DNA of 64,000 nucleotides from Lunularia cruciata (GCA_948567375.1 OX419757.1:73036001-73100000); one strand, 5' to 3'. Positions 1-13,734 are shown, counted from the stretch's first letter. A program made the numbers and translations. Notes: a model not told the origin generated them from the sequence alone.

Positions 1-1900
1 TACAACAGTAGTCGGGAATCATTCAGTCTGGATGACTGCCTAGGTTTATTATTCAATCGGAACTTCGGCATATCGTCCTTAGGTAAACTTGTATTGCTGC
101 CTCAAAGTTACCATTATTATTGTCGTCGTACTTAGTAAGCAAACCATATACTGTGGCAATGGCAAGCGAAGCATGCTGAAAGCCCTGAGGACATGAGGGG
201 AAGAGAAGTCGAGTGAGTGAGAGCGAAGGGAAGAATCTAGTAGATACTTTCCGAACGTTAAACGGCTGGGTAACACAGGCCAGATCTGTTGAGTTGCACG
301 TACTAGATTGAGTATGACTGAGGGAATCTTACTATTGCGCCTTCAAGGTGCTGGTTCATCTTGAGGAGATGAACTACTTTTGTAAGTTATTTCCGAGAAT
401 TCTACAAAGCAGTAGAAGTCTAGAAGTTGTAGGTAAATGATTATAATTTTGCTGGGCCTCCACTTACTCGGAGTAATATCTGGAAGTTCTCCTTGATTGC
501 TACGAGAAGTAGATGGATGGATTTAGGGTATATAGACTGATCTCCACCGTACAAACGTGCAAAGCGATTACCGAATTTGGAGCTGCAGCTGGTAGCCTCA
601 AATGTGTATGTAAGGATTGGCCGACTCCTTCACCTGCATAAAGATTAACTGACTATCGTCATCTTAGTTTTTATTCTAGGGGGAAGATTGCCTTGATATG
701 GACCAGGAAGAAAGCGTGAAATGTATTTGCTTAGTTTCAAGTTTTTAATTGTGGTAAATTGGATCTTTGTGAACTCGGATACGTTCATGGACTCATTCTG
801 TGCAGGGCTTCGTCCAGCTCATGAGACGTCGAAACTACCATAAGTCTCAAAACAGCGTATGCGCGGTCTGAATATTAGCGCGTCAAACACATCATGGCGT
901 ACTCGCTGTTGTCAGCTTGAAAAGACATGGAACTAAGGTAAATTACCCCTTCTACCCTCTGCACGTTTTTACACAGACTGAAGGCAGGCATCCGCCATGC
1001 ACGCGACCTCCGGACACCGATGAAGTCCAGAACTGAGTAATAGCCGCGCCCATTACAGGCCCCTGGAATCCCCGACTGTAGTGGAATAGGATGACTTGAT
1101 GATTGACGGACGTCAAGTTCAAACAGCGTTGCCATCATGGGTGCATGTTGTATTACACATAGGGTCCATCAAACAATAACGCAGCACCAGAGTAAAGCAA
1201 CTAAAAAGAAATGAAGAGAGGCAGAACATGGGCATTGATTTCTACCAGGACTGCGCTATCGTAGTCATGTCGAGTCTGACTTGCCCTTGGCAAGCATGAA
1301 TATTGAACATACTCTAGAGTACTCTTTCGTGACAAGCCGTCTTGCGACTGCAAGACGTAAGTTCTTCGCCTTGCTGTAAGTGCGTGGAACTGTTGATTAC
1401 AGCTGCATTGATTCGGGCTGCTCGCATTTATGAGCGTTTTGCTCAGTTCCAACCGTTACAACCTTCCCACGGAGCCAACTCACCGGTACCACGCTTGTCG
1501 CAAGTGCATTAACAACGCCCTGGTCTGTGGAAATCCATGATCTTTTCTCCATTCGGTAGGTTCCACTGTGTTGGCGACCATTTCCTACAGACTTGCCACA
1601 TTTCATTGTTCCAATAATCTCAGTACCCTGACATGTCTGAAACAACTACACACAAGCTCAGTGTCTCAGCATCTCGTAGTCGATGAGTTATGGTCCATGC
1701 ATGCGCTTTTGGTCTTTTTCTGCCAAGGTCTTGCGTGTCCCTATTTTGACTTGTCCGTAACAAATATTCCTCGGATTGGTTACTTTTCTGTATGTTGTCC
1801 TAACAGCTTTAGACTCGACCTTCGCATTATGTCTGGAGTTTAGGCCTGAAGATATTGACGTGTCTGAACTCTGAATTTGAATTTTCATTTTATGACAATA
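1..1900. other. Low-copy sequence, no recognised gene
   Basis: Mixed-composition DNA, clearly less AT-rich than the following 4.5 kb. Several open frames of 65-91 codons exist on both strands, for example minus 1,397-1,645 and plus 1,568-1,843, but they overlap one another and none shows a domain I recognise. It could hold exons or UTR of an unknown gene, or an old degraded copy. No RNA gene is visible. Confidence 0.4.
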
Positions 1901-4900
1901 ATATTAAATTCTAAATTTTAGGTATAGGAAACTGGATTGCAACTAAAGTTAAGAGTGAAATATTACATTTTATGGATTGCAATTAAACTCAAAAGAATGA
2001 TCCATTACATTTCAATAAGTGTTTCGAGTTGGAAAGTAAATTGGATCGGGATGTTTACATATTTCTAAAAATTTAATAATGTTTTGTAGACAATAATCGG
2101 CTGAGTAGAAGATGGAAAAACGGGTTAACGGTTGTAGTCTATTACGAGTGACTGGAGGTGATTAGCTAAATTAGCTCAATGTATTACGAACTGTGTGAAA
2201 AGGTAAGACAAACTGTTCTTAACAACTGGAAACTGAGGTTACGGAAAAGGTGGATATTTTAGATATAATATATAGATTCGTTAGCTATCTAGTTGATCAT
2301 GAATTCTCGTGTGGGCCAACCAAACTTTAAAAGGCATTGCTTGCTGTTAGGTTGGAATTAGTATGTATTAGGCGAAATCTCAAGTAATGAGTAAGTATTA
2401 CTTTATGTATGTTCTAATTCTTCAACAATCTAAACAGAAATATGCAATACACATGTATGGCTTATATTAATTGAAGAAGATAATGAAAGTTTTTAAATCA
2501 AAAAAAGAATATGAATTTTTTTTTGTATATCTTATATTGATTGAAAAGATAAACATTATTGCCTTTTTGTTAAACTGATTAATCTTTGTACAACAAGGCA
2601 AACTAACAGTTTTTTATATGTCATGACTATCATTAGGAATCATGAAAAATGCAAGTAAACTAAAGAAATTTATTAAATTTAAGTAAATGATGCGGCTGCT
2701 AAAAAATAATAAAAGCAGAACTTATGAATCTACAAATATCCTTTAGGATCCCCACCAAAGTTACATAGGGATCAAATAAACTAAAAAGCACCTAAAAGAA
2801 TTTAATCTAGATACTTACTAGATCAAACCATAGGATAAAGTTTTTTAAGAAGTATATTACAGTTATAGCTTAAGAAGAGAATATAACACTTAGATGGGCT
2901 TAAAAGCAGCCCACCTGAGTGTTCTATTTTTGAACCCATATGACTTTAGTGTTCCTAGTCCTAACCATGTCATGGACTTTACTACATATGCAAGTGGTGT
3001 TAGTAGACACATCGTTCTTCCCATCCTTCTTGTTATCCTAAGCGGTCACTGTTTACAATGGTAGTAGACCAAGGGAAAATGTACACTTCTTGTATTGAAG
3101 ATCTCAATACACTTTTGCTTCTTATTCTTGTTATTTGACTATCTATTAAATTACATTTCTCTTTCCTAGAATCCAAGTGAACATCTTGTAGTGTAAACAA
3201 ACCTTGTATCTTTTTGATATTGTATTTCACAATTTTACTATTACAAAGAGTAGGTGCCTTAAAAACTAATATTTTTTTCAGGAAAATACTTTTTTGATGT
3301 TAATTTCTATTCAAATACTTTCTATATTAACTAGTTTCATCTAAATGGGTTAGTTTCTACTCTAATATTCTTATCGCTATTTGTAAGTCACCCTATATAA
3401 ACTTCTTTTGTTTCACAATGACATTGCATTTGAATTAAGAAGACTAGTTTGTATTCGTTATGGCGAGTTATTCAAATGTCTTTACTAATCTATTTGGTGA
3501 GGATCTTAGACTTTAGCTAGCTTTATATCTTTGAGGAACTTTCTCTCCTTCTTTCTCCTAGACTCATTCATATCGTCATAATAAAGTAAGGTTTGTTGCT
3601 AGTAACACTACTTTGAACTCTTCATTGCTCTTCTTGAACCAAAGTAGTACGGTGCTAGAATTGATTAGTAACGGTACTTGTGGATGATATTAATAAGAGA
3701 ATATATGTGATATCTAGTTTGGAACTCCTTATTATTCTTTTATATGGACTTCAAGATAGTTTGAAGAGTATTCACTATGAATAAACTGGATCTTAAAACT
3801 TTCTTCTTCTGTCTTCTTTTTTCTTGAAACTAATTCCTATATAGATTTTTTTATTACTTGGTATTTTAACTGCATAATATGGTATTATTGAGAAGAGTAT
3901 TCCTTCCTCTTAGTCTACCACATTAAAATAAGATTTTTTTTTTAATTTCCTAGATTATATGAGATTATGAATTGCTTCCATCATGAAGGTTCTTATATCT
4001 ACACATTGAATTTTTATATTACTTATTATAAGAATTCCACACTATCATACTATAAACTCAGGGATAATTGAAGCTTAGCAATAAGGCCTTTTTATCTACT
4101 TTACCATTGATCATGATCATCAATTCCCCATAAATACCATAATGCTACATATTGCCACATATCCTTTACAATTCTAATCTGGGATTCTTCAAATCTTAGA
4201 TACTAAGAAGAAATTGTATCATTTCCCCAAGTACTCCAAAACTACTCTTGCCTTTGTCATAATGCTATTGCCAAGGTTTACAACTTTGTAAACCTTGCAT
4301 GAGTAAACCTTGCATGAGTAATCAGTATTTATCTTGTTAGGAAGATGGCTTGCATCTTTATTAAAATATTGGTGATTTTTTATCTTAGCATCCCAAGAGA
4401 GTATTCAATTACAACCATAGCTCATTATAGCTACACTTTCAAAGAATACAAATACCACTCCTTTTATATCATTACAAAGTATGTATATATAAAACTTAAA
4501 GGATATCTTAAATTTATTTCATAACTCTCATGAAAAAATAATCCAACTCAATATTTCTGTATAATAGTAATCCATTTTTAATAAAATACTTAAATTCTTC
4601 TATCTTCTCGGTGTGCTTGGATTTGTACTAATTCTGAAAAACTTATCTTAAGTAAAGGGAGCAGGTCCAGAGATATCCCATCTTTGGTCGGATACACCCC
4701 TCTATACATTATATAAATTGGATAAAATTAATGTTTTTTGGTTATAAACCTAATGTATCCAATCCTTGTATTCATGACTGCAGCTCGGCTACATGACAAA
4801 TCTTTTCTTCAATTCAACTCAAATTTTCACATTCAAATAGCTTATAGTGTATATACATACTCAAGATATTAGTCTAGAAAGCCAGATGAGATATATAGAG

Positions 4901-6600
4901 GCTCAGTTGTTTCTAAATTCAACTGGAGGTTAACACTTGAGCGTTAAATGTAGGAAAAAAAAAATCATTCTTGAGGTTAAGAAAAAAATTGTCACAGGAT
5001 TGATAAAGGGTGCCTTCCGAAGAGACCAAAGAGGGGGTCCTGATCGTACTGACCGGCTCCCTTCGAGATTTGCTAGATCAATTTCCATGAGGAAAGTATA
5101 GGTTTGAAATTAAGTTTTGAATTTAAGTAAATGTTGAAGTAACTGGATGGTCGAGTCAAAATAATTCCAATTAAAACTTAAAACGTAAGTTTGTATGCAT
5201 TTATTTCTAATCATTTGTAATAAGCAATTGATTTAATGTTAGAATTTTTAAATTATATATGTTCTTTCGTATCTTTATTTTTAAATATAGTATTTTTTTT
5301 CAACGGTACAAGAATATCAGTTCTAAATTAATTTTACTTGCTAAATATTAAGAAAGTAGATACTTAATTTATAGTAAAAATTAAATACAAGCTATCAAGT
5401 ATCATGCAAAACAGATATACAGGATTTACCATGGTACCTTATATTAAATTCTTTTACCTTGTTATGATGAAACTTGTTTATTCAATCTACAAACAAACTG
5501 AACGAACACGTACTCTATTTTTTACTAATTCAATTTCTGATATAGAAAATTATAGAGAAAATATTAATATATGAAAAAACATTTCCACCTTCATCCTTCT
5601 TTTAGCAATACTGAAATAACCGTACAAAGAGATGAATAAATTCCAATGGCAAACGTGAATTTATTCTTTTATGTCAATTCTTATCATTAAGCAAATGATC
5701 AATTGATGTTTCAATTGGGATAAAAAATTGTATAATTATTTGCTAGAATTGATTTAAATCAATCTACGATTCTTAAAATAGATTTGTTCCTATTTTATCC
5801 CTATGCAAGGTATAGCATACTATTCGTAATGAATTTTTGCTATAATATTCAAATTTTCTTCAAATTTAAAATAATAAATTAACTATATATGTAAAAATGA
5901 TTGAAAATGAATATACATCCTTTATTCTCATGAAAAGGAAGATTACTAAGATTTACTATGATACTCTACCTCGATCCTTTTACATTGCAGTTGAACCTTG
6001 TTTATTCACTCTACATTTAAACTGAAAATACACATACTCGGGTTTTTAGTGACTTTATAGACTGAAAATGATCGGTGAAATATTCTCTGCCGCGGTCCTA
6101 TATGATCTATGTCCATATCATTGGTTATATGTTCAAGGGCTATTGCTCTTTACTTTAAAGATGAAATTTCGTGCTGTGATGTTTGTGATTTTCTATCTGT
6201 AAACATTAAGTGAAGTAGCGTCTTGTAAATATTGATTAATCAAAAGCATATTTATTATTTTAATCATAAGCACATATAGCATCTGGTATCAATCAATGTA
6301 CATATTGAAATCGTATCCAAAGTAGGAAAGGGCTACCCAGAATATTTTCACGAGGACGAAAGATAGACAGATAGAAGTCAATTTTCCACCTTACATAAGA
6401 AAAATCATCCAAATGTTTTCCTGAAACAGCTCGCCGTTACCACACATGCACTCTCTGATTCAGGCATCAAATGGTGTGAGATTGATCTTAAGAATAAATA
6501 GTACAGTATGAAAATGGAAAATATCGCCTGTAATAATCTGATATCGCCTGTAATGTCTAGTCTAAACAAGACATGACGGAGAAATGGAAGACATTACTAG
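1901..6600. other. AT-rich intergenic DNA
   Basis: Strongly AT-rich with short homopolymer runs and no open frame above 65 codons. Small direct repeats occur, such as a 15-bp unit repeated twice near 4,289-4,320 and a 14-bp unit repeated near 6,526-6,555. I see no gene, LTR or transposase in it; it may hold very old repeats that can no longer be read by eye. Confidence 0.5.
2885..2923. repeat. Imperfect 16-bp stem-loop
   Basis: Arms at 2,885-2,900 and 2,908-2,923 are inverted copies with two differences, both compatible with G-U pairing in RNA, around a 7-nt loop. It stands alone in AT-rich DNA with no adjacent gene. It may be chance or part of a decayed mobile element. Confidence 0.4.
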
Positions 6601-6984
6601 ATATAGAATCAGTTTTCAAAACTGAGTGATCTCTCTTATATTTGACACACGAGTTGAATCCTTATCGTCAAATAAACAATCAAATTGTTTCTTTGATACA
6701 TTGTGCCATCTATCAATTCTGACGGGTGCAAACAACATTACTACTTCTGGAGCTGTCCAAATTATCTCATCGTCTCTTTGAAAAGATACACGTCCTGCTG
6801 TATACAGGTTATTTGCTTCATTCACCCATGGTACTTTCCCTGCATACAAGCTATTTCATGCAAGACTGTCAAAGTAACGTGGTGCCCTCTTGACGTCCAG
6901 AGTCCACTAAGCTCATCCATCACTGTGTACAGTAAGATCTACAGCAACTGTACTCTATCCAGCTCCTAGTCTTCTCGAAGCTTT

Positions 6985-7275
6985 ATGCACGAATATATCG
7001 AAAGTCTTCGATCCATTATCATACACCAGCCGCGCCTCCAACGTCTTACAATATCTCTAGAACTAAACCGTACCATATCCAACGGTGCCGCAAGTAAAGA
7101 GCTTCCATTGCTGCTGGACGTTGCATATAACAAAAGCATTGGTCGTACTTCATTTAAGTCGGATCTAAAAGTTGTGGGGGAATGCATAAAATCCAACAAT
7201 ATATTGTGTATCGGTGCTTTATCTACCGTACAAACTATTCCGCATTCTTTCACCGAAGTCCCGACGTGCAATTGA
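6985..7275 (+). other. Unassigned ORF, possibly a leucine-rich-repeat remnant
   Basis: A 96-codon open frame encodes a leucine/isoleucine-rich segment with a spacing reminiscent of leucine-rich repeats: an L-x2-L-x-I-x-L-x-L stretch near residues 15-25, then a K-S-N-N-x-L-C-I-G segment near residues 68-76. The family is not certain. Upstream, the same strand has another open frame (6,703-6,969); downstream, 7,434-7,694 and 7,687-7,884 are open without recognised domains. No full gene model can be drawn, so this may be an exon, a gene relic or chance. Confidence 0.2.
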
Positions 7276-8364
7276 AGTTAGCGAAATGTGTGACTTTGGA
7301 TCGAAGACCTTCAAATAAATGAAACCGAAAATGGCACTATTATGAGCTCTGCTCGCTATACTGTAGTTAAACTTTTGGCAAAGTCTTTTCATCCATGCCT
7401 CCTAGAATTTGAAGAAAGCTTCCATCACAAAAGGTGTATGTTGAAATGGAATTGCTTAGTTTTACTGTCGAAACTTCATTTGTTGAAGATTGCATGCACA
7501 TGAAAATCTCACAAGATGCTGCTCGATATCCAATGGTGTTGAGGTCTCTGGAAAGAATGGATCTCTTGATAAAATTCAAAATCAACATTTATCACAGGTC
7601 GAGACAAAATTTGGCTTTTCCTGTCTTAAGTAGTTCTTTCGTAGAACATTTGATGGAAAGGAACTTGGAGACTATGCAGTGCCATAATGACTAACTACGG
7701 TCTCGGTTTTCTAGATTGCCGTCACAGTGTATCACAGTCGACTGGAGCGGGCGTTCTTGTCAATGTTCTAGTCCAGCGGGTCACAATTGTCAATGAACCA
7801 AGCTTTAAGTTTTGTTGTAATGTTCCTCTTAAAGTGAGAAAAGGCGACCACAGAGGACACAAGAAGGATGGGAAGACTTCTTAAAGTGAAGACGTTTCCT
7901 GTGTAAAGTGACTAGGCCATAAGGAACATTCGAGAGCCGTCGGGTGGGAAACCTGTTAACGCAGTTTGCAAGACCCTTACAAGTCTAAGTTGCATGTCTG
8001 CTGACAGTTGGAACTTAGTCCCATTTTACCTCTTTGTCTCACCTTTGTGCGACTTGAGGGGGTCTTCTCGTATTTTGTGTTTTCTAGGCGGGTGCATTTT
8101 CCGCTGTACAAGTTCTTACTCTTATTAACTTCGTAACTTACATATTTTAGAGCTAACTTACATGGTTTTAGATGATAAACTTACTGTAACCAACATTGTA
8201 GTTACAAATCCCCCTACTCAATACAGTATGAACGGGTGATTATTTATCTCATTGGATCTTGTGAGCAAATCCGTAACAACCAAAGTTCTACAAGTATAGG
8301 TATAGAGGAATATAACCAAGATTTCAAATATAGGGTATACTTGAGGTAATAAATTATTTTTTTT

Positions 8365-8396
8365 CTCTCTCTCTATATATATATATAGAGAGAGAG
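8365..8396. repeat. Perfect 32-bp CT/TA/GA palindrome
   Basis: A run of nine bases alternating C and T, a 14-base TA core and nine bases alternating G and A form one uninterrupted self-complementary sequence, flanked by a T-run on the left. This is a compound microsatellite that can form a cruciform. It lies between two diverged direct copies of about 100 bp (near 8,215-8,320 and 8,430-8,530). Confidence 0.85.
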
Positions 8397-8680
8397 CTAT
8401 AAATATGGTCAAGTACTTGACACTCAATGAAGTATCGAAGAGGTGATTACTCATCTTATTGGATATGTAGCAAGCAAAGGTAAAGCAACTAAAGTTTTCA
8501 AATATAGGAGTGTACAAGCAAGGTCTTGAATGTAGAAATATGTAGGAAGTTATCATTTCATCCTTTAGCTTTGGAGTTCTATAGAGCTATGGATATAATA
8601 AAAATGTAGTTCAGCAACGAGATCACTTTCTTTTCTAGCTCTAGGATTATATAAAGTTATAGGTTTGCTGTTGAACACAT

Positions 8681-8846
8681 TTGTTAGATTACACAAGAGT
8701 TTCTCCATCACAGAGATAGAAGATAGTGGCAACACTTTTGTATTTTGTATTCCTATTTTGTTAGATTACACAAGAGCTTACTATATCACAAGAGATAGAA
8801 GATCCTGGTATCGCTTTTATATTTTGTATTTCACATTCCTATTTTG
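8681..8846. repeat. Diverged tandem duplication, about 80-bp unit
   Basis: Unit one (8,681-8,757) and unit two (8,758-8,846) share their starts, a block around the words for a hexamer-rich purine stretch in the middle, and similar T-rich ends. Spacing differences are a few bases. No coding sense is visible. It could be part of an old LTR or a simple local duplication. Confidence 0.6.
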
Positions 8847-9627
8847 TAGTTTACATCACTATACTAAAAGATAAGGGACCATTTTCAATTTTCAATTTTA
8901 TTTATTTAATTAATCTATATCTATAGTTATTTTAGGCAAAGTGATAAAGTGCCTTTATTACCCTAGGGAAATTACTGATCGACACTGTCCATATGAAACT
9001 AATTACATCAGGTTATGCTTATTCGAATTCTACATTGGTATGCATACCATTTAACTTACATAAATTATACCCTTTAGATATAACGGAGAAGATTTTTATT
9101 CCTTAACCCTATTTTACTCTTTGAGTTTTATCATTGTGTGGCTTGATGAGTCTTCCCATGTTCTGTTCTACTAAGGGTTCCAGATGTTACCTTTTAGGGG
9201 TTCTGTAAATATTCATAAATTTTTTTGTGGGTAGTAAGTTTGAAGGTACACAATAAAATTATGGGATCTCTCCATTGCCATAAAATTTTAATGGGTATTC
9301 TAAATCATCACCCATGGGTTTTTACGGTTGAGGGTATTGTCAGTAATTCTTAATTGAACTGATCAGACATTAATTAGTGATGGTGAACTGAGTCAAGGGA
9401 ATTAATGAATAAAGATTCAAAATTAACTGCTGAAATTGAAAATGGACCACTCTCAAGTTTCTCTAGCTTAAGAGAGGTTATGAGAGATGTACCAAACATT
9501 CATTCATATTCTGAACACTATGTGATTAGTGGATACTTCCCTCAAATGCCTAGCGGAGCACTTTCATTGGAAATAGGCTTAAAGAATAGATATCCACTTA
9601 TCTAAACAATGCAGCACAAAGGTACTC

Positions 9628-10170
9628 GGTAACCTTCAGAGGATAGGAGACCTTAATGAGCACCTTGTCTTATACATATAGCAAAGAGGATCCCCCAAAG
9701 GAAGCTCCACCCTCGGATCAGATATACGGATTGGAGACATGACAATGAGCTCTACCCTTAGATTAGTTACATGCATGGGTAACATGTAAGTTATTGTCCT
9801 ATCTAGTTGGTCAAACAAGCTTTGAATGGAGGGAATCTTTAGGCCTCCAAAATTGAATCTAAAGTTTTTAGACTATTTTTGGCTCTTGCACTATTAGTAG
9901 AAATACTCTTTTTGTGATACCACTATCTGATATACTTAGTCTATTATGTAGAACATCCTTATAAATATTACCATGCCAATTTCATCTCTGGATAATATGT
10001 CTAACTATTGGTGTTATATGTTAAAATTATTTTTGGCTCTTGCTCTATTAGTAAAATTACTCTTTTGGTGACACTATCCAATCTACCTAGCCCATCATAA
10101 CTAGCATCCTTCTAGATGTTACCAAGCCTATTTTAATGTATAGATCATTTGTCTAGCTATTGGTATTACA
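9628..10170 (-). mobile_element. Decayed solo LTR of chromovirus family F1
   Basis: The 543-bp sequence aligns by eye along its length with the minus-orientation LTRs of element B (27,768-28,504 and 33,624-34,362), including the terminal blocks and the repeated segment ending in GGTATTACA. It is flanked by a perfect 5-bp duplication TACTC at 9,623-9,627 and 10,171-10,175. No internal retroelement sequence adjoins it, so it is a solo LTR left by LTR-LTR recombination. The first base is G rather than the T of the canonical TG end. An internal part is duplicated or diverged (two copies of the block that carries the words for 'ttttggctcttgc'). Confidence 0.8.
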
Positions 10171-10203
10171 TACTCATTCCTTGCTCCATCACAAAATCAT
10201 GAA

Positions 10204-11300
10204 ATGCATCTAAGGGTAACAAATGAGATGGCAAGGAGTGACCTTGATGAAGGCTATGACGTGTACTATGATATTTGGAGTGAAGAAGACCAAGAGGATG
10301 ACACATTATATTTGTTTTTTAGGTGGTGGAATTTTATACATACTTCCCAGTATTTGCAACATATGATTCAATACTTGTTGTTTTGAGTTTTGAGTATTCG
10401 CAACATATGAATTTATTTCAAGATGAAAGTTCATCTTGAAATAATTTTTTTGAATTTGATTTATTTAGATAACGTATAAGGATGGAAATTTTCTCATTTC
10501 AAGCTTTAGTGGATGCTATAAAGAGAGTATTGTGTGTTTAAGAATTTGTCTTACCAAAGCCAAACAGTAGTGTAGATTCAGATGCTTTGGCGTTAGATAG
10601 ATTTGTGCACCATGGGAATGGTGCTTTGGTAGCAAGGGGTTAAATATATTTTGGGGATTAGTGCTGGATAAACAATGAGATTTATTGATAGAGTAATGAG
10701 AACAATTATCTCTCCTTCGAAAGGAGATGAAGTGGTCCAATATTGAGGAGAGAGCAAGAATATAGTGTTTTCACACAAAGGATTCTTGAGTTCCATAGGG
10801 CTGGTAGATGGTACTCTTTTTTCTCATTGGCTCTACAACCCTACCATTGATGAAGAAACACATTTCAATAAAATAGGATTTTCATTTTACAAATGGTCAA
10901 GTAGTATGTGATGACCAAAACTTAATTTCAACAAATAGGTATCTTGTACTCAAATACTTTATGAGAATTGAATAGAAGTTCTATTGACAAGATGAAATTC
11001 ATTGAGAGATATCAAGATTCAATCCTTAAATTCTGTTGAAGAAATTCATATACAAAGAGTGGACTAGACTAGAAATGGAGTTTTGCATCATTTTTTAGCT
11101 TTCAACTGCCAACCAAGTGGTCTCTTGAATCCAAGACTGTAAATAAATTATATTGGTTGTTCATATAACATATTGATTGTGCCTTGCAAAAGTGAAATTC
11201 AAGTGTATGGTTTAAATTTATATGTGTGTCTTTGGGTCCTTGGTATACTTAGGCTGCTCAATCTACTTCTCGTGCTCATGATGCTTTAGTTCTTAGCTCA
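10204..11300 (+). pseudogene. Degraded PIF/Harbinger-like transposase
   Basis: Three-frame reading gives a discontinuous protein. It has an acidic N-terminal stretch (10,204-10,386), then near 10,580-10,730 a segment resembling the R-F-x-H-x-G-N-G-A and I-S-x-G-T-x-x-R-F-x-x-R-V-M region that precedes the catalytic core of PIF/Harbinger transposases. Near 10,785-10,830 comes a G-x-V-D-G-T motif like the first catalytic aspartate, and near 10,895-10,915 a Q-V-V-C-D-D segment. A possible H-D-A block near 11,270 could be the next conserved site. Several stops and frame changes interrupt it, so it is dead. Terminal inverted repeats were not found. The assignment rests on motif order only. Confidence 0.45.
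10413..10444. repeat. Perfect 15-bp hairpin
   Basis: Arms 10,413-10,427 and 10,430-10,444 are exact inverted copies around a 2-nt spacer. It sits inside the degraded Harbinger-like region and is AT-rich. It may be a remnant of a local inversion event or chance. Confidence 0.7.
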
Positions 11301-12740
11301 GGTCCATCCAAGTGCATCAAGTTAATGTATTACATATTGCACTTCAACAAAATGGAGAATACATGGAATTGTAAGTAGTGGAGTTTGTAAACACATAATT
11401 TCATTTAGATGACTATTTGATGTACAACTTTTCCTCTACATCTTATTTTTATCTTTATCCTCAAAGTTGCAGTTTGGTATAGGGAATTTAGTATTTATAA
11501 CAACATAGCTATTGCTAGTACCCATGCAATATGGAGGTAAATCTATTCAAGACAACAATGTAATTATAAACTTATCTCATTGGATGTCCTGCAAGCTCTA
11601 GCTAATTCAAGAGCCAAGCTAGTGTACTCTTTCCTCCTTGGGTTTATGCACTACTTGACATCATCTACATCTGTAATAATTTTTACAACACTATCACAAA
11701 CATTAACTAGTGCAAGTGGAGATATATTTGCACTTTTTCCAAACATAAAATCCGTGCAATCAAAGAATTGAATAAATATGATTTAACTTTTCTCTATTGT
11801 TCTACATCCCTGTTTGGAGAAGTACTCCTTGTCAAGGACTCCTTCTCCACTACTTTTTGTTTTCCATGCATTTGCTTTCCTGTAAGATTTCATATATTTT
11901 GCACATTTCTTGTACAATTTATCTCTTATTAAAGTGATTAGAAATCCACTTCCATGTTACACCAAATAGGTGGCCATGTAATTGAACACAATTATCTATT
12001 GAACATGCTTCTTGTAATTGCCACCATGAATATATTTAAGATGCTTTTCTTCCTTCAGATAATCCAAAATTTGTGCATAATGATGGCCAATCATGTGGAA
12101 CTGGTCTTCCTCACCCTTCCCACTCTTACCTTTTCTTTTGTTTCCCTCTAATACTATCTTCAATGACTCTTGGAATCATGGTGATGTTTGAGACTTGGGA
12201 GAAACTCTTGGTGGTGTTTGTGATAGAAATGGAATTACCGACTTGGGAGTTGATGGAATTATCGCCTTGGGAGGAGTTCTTGGTGGTGTTTGCAATGGAA
12301 ATGGAGCTACAAACTCAAGAGACTCAGGATCTGATGGAACCACCGCATCTAGAGCTCGAATGGTGGAATTGGTACTCTAAACTTGAACTGAATAGAATTG
12401 GATGGAGCAATGAAATTACCATTGCTTGAATTAAAATTATCCATTGCAATCAATTGCAAATCCTCCACAAATTGCAAATGTTTTGGGGCAGTGCTTTAAC
12501 AAGGTTGTGTCAGCGTCTCCTCTATGACCGACTCTTGGTGTGCAAATGCCAGTGGTGCAAATTGCTCATAGTTTCGCTAGTAGTTTTTGATTCTTAGTCT
12601 AAAGTTTGAACCTTTGTCAAAACCAATTCAAGTCCGCACATGAACAGATGAACTGAGAATTAGAGAGAGAAATAGTAAAATTTGGAATTCCATGTGCAAA
12701 TTAACTCAGAACCAGTTTTTGTCAACCCTTTAATCGCTTT
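11301..12740. other. Unassigned intergenic sequence
   Basis: No gene recognised. Near 12,195-12,330 a degenerate tandem repeat encodes, in one plus frame, repeated L-G-G-V-C / G-N-G blocks; this looks like repeat structure rather than a conserved protein. The rest has only short open frames. Confidence 0.4.
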
Positions 12741-12910
12741 CTTACATGTTAATCTGAGTTTATAATCCTCTACTTTCACCTAATGTTTGTCTATTATCAC
12801 TAATGAAGTCCCTGATTTTGTTATCTTACATGTTAATAATCTTTGAGTTGATAATCCTCTATTATCACCCAATCTTTGTCTATTATCCCTAATTAAGTCG
12901 CTGCTTTGGC
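12741..12910. repeat. Tandem duplication of about 84 bp
   Basis: The units 12,741-12,824 and 12,825-12,910 start with the same CTTACATGTTAAT block and run in parallel through shared CTATTATC and AAGTC words, with substitutions and small indels. Non-coding, origin unknown. Confidence 0.7.
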
Positions 12911-13734
12911 ATGCCCGGAATTGTCCTTAATTGAAACCCCCACTCCCCATAAAACGATTTTCATCACCCATATCCCGGTTTATACGAGCGTTCCGCCTCG
13001 CTCATTCACTTTTAATAATTACCCGTAAAATTTTACGGATGTCACAATGCTGCTCGTAAATATCCTGTCACTTTTGAGTCTGGAAACCCCTACTATGTGC
13101 GTCGCATCCTGTCTTAAAACCACCTTGTTTCGCCATCGTCTGGTTCCATAGTTTCGCACCGTGGTTTGTGACAGTCGTACATGCGACCCCACGTATCACC
13201 ACTTTAGTGGGATGATTCAAAAAGTCAAGGTTCTTTCTCTACATGAGTGTGCCGAAAGATGAAACGAAAAATCTCCATTGCCTGTACCCTATCGTATGCC
13301 ATTGAACAACGGTCGACACCTCTTCTGTCACCACCCGAATTCATAAATCTCTCTACTCATGGGTCTACCAACCAGCAGCTAGAATACGTAAGCTCTTATC
13401 TTCTGAGAGAAAATGCTCGGTACTGGAGTCCATCGATCCTTCTCCATCTGATCCAGGGCCTCTGTATCTTGAGCTAAATCATGCACTGTTTCCAAACATA
13501 TATTCTACCTGGGCAGTGGTAAGAAGCTTCCTGCCCAGTTTTTATGAGCTCAGATCGTTCACCCTCTAATATATCCCTCTTTTTACCGAACGACTTGAGT
13601 TGTAAGACTTTCGGTTCCTTTTAAGCCTCGTGTGGTGATTCTTTGACAGTATATCACGTGTGCTGTTACGTCTTTCTGGATGATTCAAGGAAAGCGCAAA
13701 AGCTGTAGGACTAAAGAAAGACCGTTATCTCACT

